A stretch of DNA of 64,000 bases, taken from Theocolax elegans. Its lineage: Eukaryota > Arthropoda > Insecta > Hymenoptera > Cerocephalidae. The DNA lies in contig CM047425.1 of NCBI GenBank assembly GCA_026168455.1, positions 44,412,711 to 44,476,710 on the forward strand, written 5' to 3'. This document shows, piece after piece, positions 11,099-21,535 of this stretch (positions within the stretch are counted from its first letter, which is position 1; each line of letters begins with the position of its first letter). Below the pieces are notes generated by a model. It was not told the origin of the DNA, searched no databases, and saw only the letters and a program-made list of their open reading frames with translations. Both the position numbers and the translations under genes were made by a program.

Positions 11099-12970
11099 AG
11101 TTTGTACCCTTAATTTTTAGTATACATCAAGTCATGTTAAAAATATATGTTACTAGTATTTTTTTTTCTCGTAGCCACATTTTTTTTTACAAAATTTTCA
11201 ATTTCTTCTATAATATTTGTATGCTTACATATATATTTTCTAAAAAGTCAAAGAAAAGAGTTAGATATTAGTTTCCTTTTTTTTTACATTTATTCAATTA
11301 ATAATTCTACTATTACGAATTGTTGAAGAGAAGAAAAAAAAATTTCTTGTTCTTATGCAATATAGGTTCTCCCTTCAATGTGAACAATGTTAGTACATCC
11401 TATCTTAATATATCATATATAATTATATCTATATATATTTTTATAAAAGTATTAGCAGTGAAGAAAATTTGATTTTCTTCGCTCCCCCTCCCCCCCAAAA
11501 TAAAACGAACACATAATTTTTTTTTTTTTTTTTAGAATTTTCTTTTCAGCCATTATAAACAAAGATTCACTTTTAATATAATATAATATATAATTGAGAA
11601 ATAGTTAATTTAGTTTCATAAGAAAAAGATACAATCGATACAAATGAAAAAAAAAATGAAATGAGCAATACATAAGTGACAGTGCGAAAATTGAGTAGGC
11701 TAAGTAGGCCCATATAGAACCATCCTCCTATATCTTGGGAGAAAGAGTAGACTACACTCAATAAACGGTACGACGGAATAACCCAAACATTTACGGAACT
11801 GCCCGATGCTTGCGCATCATAGAATTGTGGTACCAACGTTCGTTTTTATTCACTTAATTCCATTGTTTCACGTTAAAATGACTAATTTACCCCCTTTTTA
11901 TTTTTAGTTTTTGAGGAATTGTTTAAATATTCGTCATTTTCTTGATTTTATTTAAATTAACAACTGTAGAAACTTATTTGTTATGTTCAAGTAAATAAAG
12001 GAAAATTGTTTGAGTTTGTTTACTTGTTAGTACCAAATGAAATAAATTAATTTCGAATAATAATTAAATAAATACACCAGAATTTTACTACTAATTATAT
12101 TATTTTTGTATTTCTTTTTTTTACACATTGTTATATTAGTAATATAACCATGCAAAAAGTATTTTTATTTATCTGTATCAATTATTATTGTATATTGTTT
12201 TATAAAATTTTAAAATTTATTTGTTATGTACGTTTTTTTTATATCATTCGAAACAATTAGCATACTTATTGTTTATAAATAAGGGGAAAATCTTCTAATG
12301 TGCCTGTCTTAGGTTTTATATTATTAGTTCTATATAAAAATTGAATAATCGTATGGAATTAGTCGTATAAAAATAAGTGTTGTTTTATTTTTTTAAACCT
12401 TTTTCTTTTATATACATTGTTTGATTAAATCTGTATTTATGAACAAAGTATTAGATTGAACACTAGTATGAACTACATTGGCATAAATACTAAATTGTAC
12501 AATTTTAATTATTATTGTTTTTATTCATAGTTAAATTTTGAACCTCATCAACAAAATTAACTAATTAATCGAATTTGCTGCATTTTTTTATTAACATCAA
12601 TATTAGAAATATTCTCATACTTTGAATTTGAATCGATGATTTGATCCGACATGTGTATTGATACTATTGGTAAGTTTACTTTACTTAATTACTTTAATTA
12701 ATGAAGTTTTCAACTTTTTTTTTTTTATTAATTTTAAAAATCTTTTTTTCCCTCCTCTTCTCGTTTCTTTGCAATCGTTATTTTGTTGTACAGATTCTCC
12801 TATGTCCATTGAGCCTAGTGTTGATTATTTTTTTCTATTATGCCAAACTCTCCTTATATATTTATACCTGCGCGTCCAGTAAGAAAATATGACTAATTAA
12901 CAGAATTACTAGAGTCAAGGTAAGTTCAGTTGTAATTATTTATATAGGTTTACATTTTGAACGGTATGTA
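11099..12970. other. AT-rich intergenic stretch
   Basis: No supported gene. Poly-T/poly-A runs are frequent. The minus-strand open frame at 11573-11836 has no recognisable motif. Confidence 0.6.
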
Positions 12971-13652
12971 GGAAGGATAAGTGACCGTGTTACTGGACCA
13001 TTTACCGCAACGAGGAGGAAAGGGTGCAATTAAGCACTCCTTGGGAAGGATAAGTGACCGTGTTACTGGACCATTTACCGCAACGAGGAGGAAAGGGTGC
13101 AATTAAGCACTCCTTTGGAAGGATAAGTGACCGTGTTGCTGGACCATTTACCGCAACGAGGAGGAAAGGGTGCAATCAAGCACTTCTTAGGAAGGATAAG
13201 TGACGGTGTTGCTGGAGCTTATACCGCAACGAGGAGGAAAGGGTGCAATTAAGCACCCCTTAGGAAGGATAAGTGACGGTGTTGCTGGAGCTTTTACCGC
13301 AACGAGGAGGAAAGGGTGCAACTAAGCACTCCTTAGGAAGGATAAGTGACGGTGTTGCTGGAGCTTTTACCGCAACGAGGAGGAAAGGGTGCAATTAAGC
13401 ACTCCTTAGGAAGGATAAGTGACGGTGTTGCTGGAGTTTTTACCGCAACGAGGAGGAAAGGGTGCAATTAAGCACTCCTTAGGAAGGATAAGTGACGGTG
13501 TTGCTGGAGCTTTTACCGCAACGAGGAGGAAAGGGTGCAATTAAGCACTCCATAGGAAGGATAAGTGACGGTGTTGCTGGAGCTTTTACCGCAACGAGGA
13601 GGAAAGGGTGCAATTAAGCACTCCTTAGGAAGGATAAGTGACGGTGTTGCTT
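12971..13652. repeat. 73-bp satellite, about 9.3 units
   Basis: Unit starts (ggaaggataagtga) recur every 73 bp at 12971, 13044, 13117, 13190, 13263, 13336, 13409, 13482, 13555 and 13628. The first three units carry a ctggaccattta variant and the later ones ctggagctttta, so two subtypes are ordered along the array. The period is not a multiple of 3, which argues against coding. The array is GC-richer than its surroundings. Confidence 0.97.
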
Positions 13653-14216
13653 TAGGTGTTGTTGTTGGTTTTAGGTTTAGTGATATGTTAGACTCCAATG
13701 ATTCTATTTGATTGTAAATCTTTTTTTTTTATAGCAGTTAAATTTAAATTTGACGAAGCTCAACTGATATTGAAATTTTAAACCTTTTCCTTACTTTCCT
13801 TTGTACACTAACATCATTGTTATCTTAGGCGAGAAGAGTAAAGAGAAAAAGACCTTATTTTTTTTTTGTTATTTGCCTTATTCGTTTCTAATTTAATAAT
13901 CGCGTATTTATTTAATTTAAGTGAGTATATGCTTTTCTTGTAATGATCTTTCTGTATAAATAAAAATATTATTTCCTTGTAGTTTATTTTCGTCGTTAAT
14001 TTAGATATATACATATTATTTTTATATCGTTTTTTTTGTATAAAGTCAGATAAATTGAAAAAATTTTATTTTAAGTTGAATGTATGCCAATTGTGATTGC
14101 AAGATAATAAATATTCTTCTATTGACAACCTCATAGAACTGCAAAATATATATCTATATATGTGCGTGTACATAATCACAAGCGCATTGGGGCTATTATA
14201 TACATGTGTTTAGACA
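13653..14216. other. AT-rich stretch, nothing recognised
   Basis: Sequence between the satellite and the Gypsy remnant. No coding motif, tRNA or repeat was identified. Confidence 0.55.
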
Positions 14217-14567
14217 CTACAAAGGCTCCATATATGAATATCTTAATCTATTAACATGCACTATTTTCGTTTTATTATGAGCTAGCTCTATTTTTACATT
14301 TCCCTTGTTATTAACTATTTCTAAAATCCGATGTGGTCCAGTCCTTGTTTGTTTATCCATAATATTTCGGTTCTCGGGATAGTATCTAATTCTTCCCCCG
14401 ACATAACCAATTCTTTGTTATTCAATTTACAAACATAACTAACATTTTAATCACGAGGTCCGCATTTATCGCCCTCTTCGATTTCGTAATACATTCGTAC
14501 TGGACAATTCATCTTTTTATCAACAAAATCTTCCTTAATTTTGAGATTTTTTCACCCTCCATTGTGT
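14217..14567 (-). pseudogene. Gypsy integrase C-terminal remnant
   Basis: The minus strand reads GGRIRYYPENRNIMDKQ, then TGPHRILEIVNN, and ends KIVHVNRLRYSYMEPL before a stop. This is the usual C-terminal end of a Gypsy integrase (GP-hydrophobic block, then VHVNRL). Upstream lies a frame-shifted piece including EIEEGDKCGPR, which is repeated in diverged form at the end of the acidic ORF at 17034-17744. The rest of pol is missing; a Penelope pair occupies the gap. Confidence 0.7.
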
Positions 14568-14629
14568 ATTTTAAATAATTGTTGCGATGATGAGGGTCAC
14601 ACAGTAAAAACACAAATTTTTACTTTTTA

Positions 14630-14671
14630 GTACAACGTTTCGTCTGCTTATTTGCAGACCTCTTCAGGTAC
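14630..14671 (-). ncRNA. hammerhead-like ribozyme motif of Penelope element (minus copy)
   Basis: Reverse complement of the motif at 16941-16982 with the same CTGAAGA core, stem II GTCTGC/GCAGAC and GAAAC. Hammerhead motifs are known in Penelope-like element terminal repeats. A single extra G separates the core from stem II, so activity is uncertain. Confidence 0.6.
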
Positions 14672-14905
14672 TGAAATATTTATTTAACACAACTGTATAA
14701 ATTATAACATTACATCAATATAGACAATTATAGAAAACCGTTATATACCTATGACACTGAACGAACGAAAACAATTAATACTGCTCAAGGAGCTAAGTCG
14801 AATAACCAGAACATATGTAAAGCACCTGTATTTATATCAAAACAAATTTTGAATGTGTAAGTAAAACCTCAATTGTATTATCTACATACATAGGTCAACG
14901 TTAAA

Positions 14906-16048
14906 TCAAACCATTATATTTGTATATTGTCGGTGTAGAAATTGTGTATCTTCTTTTCTATTTAAAGTACCGTTATAATAATTAATATATAACATTTCTG
15001 AAATTAAACGTTTTTTATAACAAGGTTCATAGTCTAATATTTTTACATTCATCCAATTAAAATCATGATCTTTATTATTTGCAATATGTGCAGTAACAAC
15101 TGCTTCCGGGTTATTATTTTTTTGATGTTCTTTAATTCTTGTTTTAAGACCATGTTTTGTTTCACCTATATATGTAGCCAGACAATTTTTACAATTAAAC
15201 TTATATACTACACCAGTCATATCCCACTTCGATGTTTTGTCTTTACCTAAAGTTATAACATTATCTAATTTTTTGCACATTAACGGACAAACATTTATAT
15301 TGTATTTTTTTAACATTTTTGAACATTTATTATAAAAATCTCTGTTATACGGTAGTGATATTGTACATATTGTAGGTCGCTTTTTCATAAATTTGTTGTT
15401 ATTTTCATATTTTATTTTTCTTAATCTATTTTCAATAGCCGAGTTAATAAATTTCAACGGATAGTCATTCATTCTCAGTAATTCCTTAACTATATTGATA
15501 TTATCCTTATGAAATTGTTGATGAGACAATTTTAACGCTCTGTCTATTAAATTATACACAATATTGCGCTTCTGTTGAACAGTATGATTAGATTTAAAAC
15601 TCAATAACCTAGTAGAATTTGATGTTTTTCTAAACCAATTCGTAAAAATATTATTATTCTTTTTGATAAGTAAAATAACTAGAAAATTTATACAATTATT
15701 TGTTTCTATCTCATGTGTAAATTTTAAACGTTCATTATAATTATTAAAAACATTGAGAACTAAATTTACATGATCTTTGTGTATACATAAAATAGTATCG
15801 TCAACATATCTGAAGTAAAAAATCGGAGAACAATTAAATTTTTCTTTTAATTCTAATAAACAATGAGTTTCCAAATCATCCATCACTAAATCCGCAAATA
15901 CTGGTGATATTGGTGAACCCATTGGCGAACCAAAAATTTGTTTATATATTTTATTATTAAACGTAAAGAAAGTATTGTCAAACAAAAACCGTATGATATT
16001 GCGAATCATACGATATTGCGAATATTGCGATATGCAACAGAAGCGCAA
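14906..16048 (-). CDS. Penelope-like element protein: reverse transcriptase plus GIY-YIG endonuclease, 5'-truncated
   Basis: A 380-residue open frame. The N-terminal part is the reverse transcriptase palm: GSPMGSPISPVFADL (about residues 40-55) and the catalytic motif YVDDTIL (about 80). The downstream NFLVILL has Val where Asp is usual. The C-terminal third is a GIY-YIG nuclease: GVVYKFNC, ATYIGETKHGLKTRIKEHQ. This protein copies the element's RNA at a nicked target. The first half of the usual RT is absent because the frame starts at the palindrome centre, so the copy is inactive by itself. It sits 99% like the plus-strand copy at 16034-16706 (ETKHG here, KTKRG there). Confidence 0.9.
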   Translation of the reverse strand: MRFCCISQYSQYRMIRNIIRFLFDNTFFTFNNKIYKQIFGSPMGSPISPVFADLVMDDLETHCLLELKEKFNCSPIFYFRYVDDTILCIHKDHVNLVLNVFNNYNERLKFTHEIETNNCINFLVILLIKKNNNIFTNWFRKTSNSTRLLSFKSNHTVQQKRNIVYNLIDRALKLSHQQFHKDNINIVKELLRMNDYPLKFINSAIENRLRKIKYENNNKFMKKRPTICTISLPYNRDFYNKCSKMLKKYNINVCPLMCKKLDNVITLGKDKTSKWDMTGVVYKFNCKNCLATYIGETKHGLKTRIKEHQKNNNPEAVVTAHIANNKDHDFNWMNVKILDYEPCYKKRLISEMLYINYYNGTLNRKEDTQFLHRQYTNIMV

Positions 16049-16706
16049 TATTGTGTATAATTTAATAGACAGAGCGTTAAAATTGTCTCATCAACAATTT
16101 CATAAGGATAATATCAATATAGTTAAGGAATTACTGAGAATGAATGACTATCCGTTGAAATTTATTAACTCGGCTATTGAAAATAGATTAAGAAAAATAA
16201 AATATGAAAATAACAACAAATTTATGAAAAAGCGACCTACAATATGTACAATATCACTACCGTATAACAGAGATTTTTATAATAAATGTTCAAAAATGTT
16301 AAAAAAATACAATATAAATGTTTGTCCGTTAATGTGCAAAAAATTAGATAATGTTATAACTTTAGGTAAAGACAAAACATCGAAGTGGGATATGACTGGT
16401 GTAGTATATAAGTTTAATTGTAAAAATTGTCTGGCTACATATATAGGTAAAACCAAACGTGGTCTTAAAACAAGAATTAAAGAACATCAAAAAAATAATA
16501 ACCCGGAAGCAGTTGTTACTGCACATATTGCAAATAATAAAGATCACGATTTTAATTGGATGAATGTAAAAATATTAGACTATGAACCTTGTTATAAAAA
16601 ACGTTTAATTTCAGAAATGTTATATATTAATTATTATAACGGTACTTTAAATAGAAAAGAAGATACACAATTTCTACACCGACAATATATAAATATAATG
16701 GTTTGA
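16034..16706 (+). pseudogene. Penelope-like element C-terminal part with GIY-YIG endonuclease
   Basis: Open to the same stop as the minus copy (...FLHRQYINIMV) and containing the linker and the GIY-YIG domain, but it lacks all of the reverse transcriptase palm. The frame extends a few codons left into the palindrome centre by chance. It is a severely 5'-truncated copy, as target-primed insertion often leaves. Confidence 0.88.
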
Positions 16707-16940
16707 TTTAACGTTGACCTATGTATGTAGATAATACAATTGAGGTTTTACTTACACATTCAAAATTTGTTTTTATATAAATACAGGTGCTTTACATATG
16801 TTCTGGTTATTCGACTTAGCTCCTTGAGCAGTATTAATTGTTTTCGTTCGTTCAGTGTCATAGGTATATAACGGTTTTCTATAATTGTCTATATTGATGT
16901 AATGTTATAATTTATACAGTTGTGTTAAATAAATATTTCA

Positions 16941-16982
16941 GTACCTGAAGAGGTCTGCAAATAAGCAGACGAAACGTTGTAC
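16941..16982 (+). ncRNA. hammerhead-like ribozyme motif of Penelope element (plus copy)
   Basis: In order: stem I strand GTAC, core CTGAAGA, one extra G, stem II GTCTGC with loop AAATAA and GCAGAC, core GAAA, then CGTT and the stem I partner GTAC. Stem III is only a 2-bp ACGT, as in the minimal hammerheads of Penelope-like elements that work as dimers. The extra G before stem II departs from the consensus. Confidence 0.6.
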
Positions 16983-17033
16983 TAAAAAGTAAAAATTTGT
17001 GTTTTTACTGTGTGACCCTCATCATCGCAACAA

Positions 17034-17744
17034 TTATTTAAAATCTTCCTTATTTTCACGAGGTCCGCATTTATCGCCCTCCTCGATTTCATAGTCCATT
17101 TGTACTCGACAATTATTAACTGTCTTATCCAATAAATTTTCTTCATTTTTTATTTCATTTTCAATATCATACTTCAGGTCAACTTCGTTTTCATAATTAG
17201 TACAGGATGGATTCTCAGCCATCCTATCGAGCAATGGTGCTTCAATAATACCATAATTTTCAGTAATTTCATCAAATTTCTCTTTAATACGTGGCTCAAT
17301 CACATCACATACCCGTGGCTGCGCTTTTCCATTATTTATTTGTAATCGTTCTTCCTTCATTAATCCATAACAATTTTCACTTGCTTTGCATGTATTATTC
17401 CTTAGATCCGACTCCTCGTCGATCTGATGTATTTCTATTTCGTCATCTTTATAATCGTCATATAACTCTTGTTCTTTTTCACTGTGATTGCATAGGTTTT
17501 TGTCATTGCCATTTTGATTTCTTTCATTTTTTTGTTCTTGTTCGTAGATTTCATACGATTCGTTTGTGTCAAATTTTATAAACGTTTCATCATTTTCGTG
17601 TAATTGAAAATCACTTGACGTTTCTGAGTCACTATCGGTATAATTATAAAATCTTGAATTTTTCATGTTCGTATAACCATTGTTTTCCCTTGGTTTTGGC
17701 ATATATCGTATTGATTTTCGGTCATAATTTTCGATATTCTCCAT
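17034..17744 (-). pseudogene. acidic ORF following the Gypsy-B protease
   Basis: A 236-residue frame that starts at the stop codon of the protease ORF. It is rich in Glu, Asp and Asn (for example YDDYKDDEIEIHQIDEES) with no reverse transcriptase motif. Its end (EIEEGDKCGPRENKEDFK) resembles a segment in the integrase remnant at 14.45 kb. I do not recognise the middle. It may be a polymerase linker left after deletion of RT, RNase H and most of integrase, or an extra ORF of this Gypsy family. Confidence 0.5.
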
Positions 17745-18082
17745 TATATATATATCGATTCATCCGTTTGCATATTATTTGCATTTTCAAAGGGGAGGAT
17801 TAATCCGTTAAATTCTAAATATTGTTCCAAATAATTGATTTTTGCATCGTTTCTACGGAAAAAATCGGTGCCTAAGATTCCGTCTTGTTGTATAGGGAAC
17901 GAATCATGTACTAAATTGAGTTCCACGGGAGATCCTTCGAAATCTATTTTAATTTTACCACGAGTAGTTAATGAGTGGTCAGTTATGCCTTTTAACAATA
18001 TAATATCATTTTCGTCAATTTTTACGCGCGAGTCTTCCTCTGATTCTATAATTAGACTTACCGATGCTCCTGTATCTAGCAA
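17744..18082 (-). CDS. Gypsy-B aspartic protease
   Basis: A retroviral-type protease that cleaves Gag-Pol. The active-site motif LLDTGASVSL is at the N-terminus and the conserved GILGTDFF is near residue 70. The frame begins inside the end of gag in another phase and stays open upstream (RYRSVKTSVKI...), consistent with expression by frameshifting from gag. No reverse transcriptase follows. Confidence 0.8.
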   Translation of the reverse strand: MLDTGASVSLIIESEEDSRVKIDENDIILLKGITDHSLTTRGKIKIDFEGSPVELNLVHDSFPIQQDGILGTDFFRRNDAKINYLEQYLEFNGLILPFENANNMQTDESIYI

Positions 18083-19569
18083 GATTTTAACGGACGTCTT
18101 AACTGACCGGTATCGAAGATTACGACCGAGGCTGAACTTTGTTTGCTTAAATTTATTTTCGCGGTGCGGAGGGGACGTTTGAGCGGGTTTCCGCGCTCGA
18201 AGTAGAGGGAATTTGATTCGTAGCCTCTCTCTCGACCCTCTTCGGAGAGAGTGTCGGTGTTTCCCTGATTTTGATTTCCTTCCCTTATCTCTCTTTGTAA
18301 CTTATAACAATCGCGCTTTATGTGACCGGGTTTTCCGCAATGAAAACAAGTAACTGGTGATCTTATATTATTATTCGATTCGTTATTAATATATCGTGAT
18401 TCTTGGGAAGTTGGATTAACCGGCTCGCGCACACCGCGAGTCTCGGAATTATTTCCCCGATCTTCTTTGTTAAATTGCTGCGACGAGTATTTATTATTAT
18501 TATAACGAACAAAGGAATCATTTTTATCTCTGTCTCTATTTGGTAAAAATTCCGTCTGATTTTGATACTCATTCCAACCACCAAATTGTAAATTCGGTCT
18601 ATTATAATTACGACTGTTATCCGAGCGATTTTGTGGGCTATATGAACTGTTTATGGGATTGCGTCGGTTGTTATTATCGGAAAATCTTTCCGCAAAACTT
18701 CGTGCTAATTTGAAACAATTTATGGCTCCATGACCAGTCTTAGAACAATATTGACATACAATCGGAGAGTTATTAGAAATATAGTTTACTTTACGCGTTT
18801 CTTGAGTTGAACGAAAACGAGCCACTTCTCGGCTCGGCGTCTCCTCGTCCAAGACGCTACAAGCGAACTCGCGCTCCACCTCGAGCGCTTGTTCACGAGC
18901 TTGTTTTATAGAACTTGAAGTCCCTAAACGCGCGCGAATTTCCCAACAAAGCCCTTTTAAAAAGAATTTTAAACAATCTCGCCTTAGTTCAAGCATGAAA
19001 TGATCTGATATCGCGACTCGTCCCTCTCTGTCGGCCGCTTTGACTATTTCATTTTTTATTTCTTGTAACCGATTAAAATAAGCAACGACTGTCTCATTGA
19101 TTTTCTGTTTTAATTTAGCAAGTTCTCCCGTCCACTCGTAATATGTTTTTATCGATCCGAAGGTGTTTTCGAAAAAATCGGATATCTCTTTGATAGAATT
19201 AAAATTTTCTCCGCGCGCACAAGTTAAAGCTTCCCCATATAAACGCATTCGAATAAGTTTTGTTAATTCTTTCTCGTACTCCGACGGTAAAATTTCTTTT
19301 GCTTCATTGCATCCGTCCAAAAATTGTGATAAATTTATGTTATGACCGTTAAACCGCGGTATTAAATCTAGAGCGTCCTTTAGCGATAAACCTCGAATTT
19401 GAGACGTCATTGTTTTATTATTAATTTGTTTTTTAACTTCACTCCTATCTAATTTTTTTGGTTTTGTTCCGGTGTTTATTCTTAATTCGTCTAAATTAAC
19501 TTTATTAAATAATTCGTCTTCAATCTTAGAAGATGTAACATTTATTTTATAATACAGGGTTATTAACAT
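18076..19569 (-). CDS. Gypsy-B Gag with two zinc knuckles
   Basis: About 497 codons; the methionine at MTSQIRGLSLKDALD is an alternative start. The middle has the Gag capsid pattern (LDLIPRFNGHNINLSQFL, then WTGELAKLKQKINETVVAYF). The C-terminal half is Asn/Arg-rich with two CCHC knuckles (CQYCSKTGHGAINC and CFHCGKPGHIKRDC) for binding element RNA. It lies downstream of LTR-B and its primer site and overlaps the protease frame. The ORF is intact, in contrast to the missing polymerase. Confidence 0.9.
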   Translation of the reverse strand: MLITLYYKINVTSSKIEDELFNKVNLDELRINTGTKPKKLDRSEVKKQINNKTMTSQIRGLSLKDALDLIPRFNGHNINLSQFLDGCNEAKEILPSEYEKELTKLIRMRLYGEALTCARGENFNSIKEISDFFENTFGSIKTYYEWTGELAKLKQKINETVVAYFNRLQEIKNEIVKAADREGRVAISDHFMLELRRDCLKFFLKGLCWEIRARLGTSSSIKQAREQALEVEREFACSVLDEETPSREVARFRSTQETRKVNYISNNSPIVCQYCSKTGHGAINCFKLARSFAERFSDNNNRRNPINSSYSPQNRSDNSRNYNRPNLQFGGWNEYQNQTEFLPNRDRDKNDSFVRYNNNKYSSQQFNKEDRGNNSETRGVREPVNPTSQESRYINNESNNNIRSPVTCFHCGKPGHIKRDCYKLQREIREGNQNQGNTDTLSEEGRERGYESNSLYFERGNPLKRPLRTAKINLSKQSSASVVIFDTGQLRRPLKSC

Positions 19570-19577
19570 ATAGATAA

Positions 19578-19591
19578 GTTGCCCGGCGCCA
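19578..19591 (-). promoter_or_regulatory. putative primer-binding site of Gypsy-B
   Basis: TGGCGCCGGGCAAC directly after the LTR-B end, upstream of gag. It begins with TGG as tRNA-primed sites do. I cannot assign the tRNA with certainty. Confidence 0.5.
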
Positions 19592-20179
19592 GCTCCTTAT
19601 AGAGCAATTTACAGAATATACATATTAATTTAATATTTATTAATTTATTGACGTAGTTGGTTTATTATTGCTTCTCCTTTTACATAAAAATTGTTGATTA
19701 CGCGAGGTGAACATTTCGATTATACGTTATTTCTATGTTTCTATAATTATATAACTAACGCGGAGCTCAACAGCCATACTTAACTCGAGATTTTCGGTTT
19801 CTCGGCGAACGATGTCTTTCGATGGCTCAATCTCGCCTCCGGATGCTCAACCCACATTCCAGGATGGTTTTGTTCCGATCTGACCTTCTCTAGGAGTTAT
19901 CTGCCTCGACGTCGTGCGTCTTCGTCCGATCGAGTAAGATCGACAGATTTGCCGTTCGAGCTTTATGAAGAGAGGTGTTTATCCTTCGGTGGTATCCAGG
20001 CGAGAGAGAGCGATCTCTCACATCATCGCGGCTAGTGCCGAATTATCTCCAATATAATGGAGTGGGGAGAAAACCACGTCTCGCTACTATATACTTTGTG
20101 TATATTTGTATATATACATTCATATACCTTGATATAGGCTACACATGGAGACCAGAGTGGGTTTACATGGTCTCTTACA
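19592..20179 (-). mobile_element. LTR-B (Gypsy)
   Basis: About 588 bp between a polypurine tract (minus AAAATAGGGGGAGAA, 20180-20195) and the primer site. It starts TGTAAGAGACC. It has integrase on its 5' side and gag on its 3' side, so it acts as 3' LTR of one copy and 5' LTR of the next. Confidence 0.65.
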
Positions 20180-20759
20180 TTCTCCCCCTATTTTAATGGC
20201 TCGTTGAGAGAAATTAAAATAAACACATATATCACGCACGTCTAAATCAATAGGAATTATTAAAATGCTCATCCCGCGAAATCGTTACACTTATTTATAT
20301 ATATATTGCAATCATATTACTTATTTATCTATTTTTTTTTTTACCATTCATCCAAATACACATTCTACATCACCCACCCAATCATTTTATGGATCCATTT
20401 TTTGTTATATACCACAAATATTATTAACAATTATTTATCGCATAATAACTATTATAATCGCCTGGTTTGTACATGTATATTTGATTTCCGATTTTATCTA
20501 AAATATTTACAATTACATATAACATGATTCAATTTTTCTTTTACACTAAACATATCCATGGACTACGCGTTTAAAACGATTGGTGCACCTATTATTTATT
20601 ACAATTATTTACATTGTTTGTCATTAACTAAAATTTTATTTACAATTTACATTTGAATTTAATAATGTATATTAATGCTTTATTATTACTATATGTACTT
20701 CGTCATTCGCTATTTACATATCTTTTATTTTTTATAGACATATTACATTTATTTTGTTT
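20180..20759 (-). other. 3' internal non-coding region with polypurine tract
   Basis: AT-rich DNA between the integrase stop and LTR-B. The tract at 20180-20195 abuts the LTR. No env-like frame is visible. Confidence 0.55.
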
Positions 20760-21535
20760 TTATTCTAATTGATGATATTTTCGCAAGTTTGCTCTATTAT
20801 AAACACCAATTTTCGCATTTCCTTTGGCAGGATCGATAAGCATAAAAGCGTTTTTACTTACTTCTTTTTCAATTATATACACACCTTCAAACAAGTGAAA
20901 TAACTTTTTTGTTACCTTGTCCATGGCGTTTGAAAGATGTCGAACCCGTAATAGTACGCGGTCGCCTGGATACAGTTTGATTTTAGATACTCTTTGTTTT
21001 TTAGTACGAGTCGCAAAACTCTTCTTCAATTTTTCTTTTGCAAAAGCTAATAAATACGTGTGATCAATTGACTTTAATTCGGGAAATTGTATAAATTTTG
21101 TAATTTCGTCTCGCACAGGTTGACCGAAATGCAATTCATTTGGTGTACATGATGTACTAAAATGTGTCGTTATATTAAACAATTCTTCTATTTTTTTAAC
21201 ATATTGCGGCCAACATGTGTGTGAGTTATTGCAATAAGTGCGAAACATTCTGCCTAATTCCCGCATTACTCTCTCCGTTGGGTTTGATTGCGGGTGCCGA
21301 ACAGAACTATATACCACTTGAATTCCTTCTTTTCGCAATTCATTTTTCCATTTTGCAGATGTAAACTGTGATCCATTGTCACTTAAAATTCTGTTCGGTT
21401 TTCCGCATGTAGGTATATATTCGTCAATAATCTTTTTTAACGCCATATAATTTCCAACGTCGTTGCATTTCGCATCGGATATAAACGTACAAGCTTTGAA
21501 AACGCATCAAGCACCACATAAAGAGTTTGCTTGTT
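20760..21535 (-). pseudogene. Gypsy integrase, frameshifted
   Basis: Integrase inserts element DNA into the genome. The first catalytic Asp is in YVVLDAFSKLVRLYP (near 21510), the second in LSDNGSQFTSAKW, and the Glu in HPQSNPTERVMRELG (near 21270). The C-terminus ends RANLRKYHQLE. The frame breaks between the first catalytic segment and the rest (stop near 21450). It is fused directly to gag-like sequence upstream, so protease, RT and RNase H are deleted. Confidence 0.85.

Larger units (their letters stand above)
14568..17044. mobile_element. Penelope-like element pair in palindromic head-to-head arrangement
   Basis: Arms of about 1,005 bp (14568-15572 and 16034-17044) are near-identical reverse complements around a unique 461-bp centre. 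Each arm holds a GIY-YIG endonuclease-coding 3' region and a terminal hammerhead-like motif. The centre holds reverse transcriptase sequence of the minus copy only. The pair interrupts a Gypsy fragment. Inverted and truncated arrangements are known for Penelope-like elements. Confidence 0.85.

Noticed and set aside
11573..11836. 87-codon minus ORF as a membrane protein
   Set aside because: Hydrophobicity comes from AT-rich codons; no homologous motif, splice or promoter evidence.
12971..13652. CRISPR-like array
   Set aside because: The units are contiguous 73-bp repeats without spacers, in a eukaryotic genome.
13513..13698. ORF across the satellite
   Set aside because: The 73-bp period shifts frame every unit; no coding signal.
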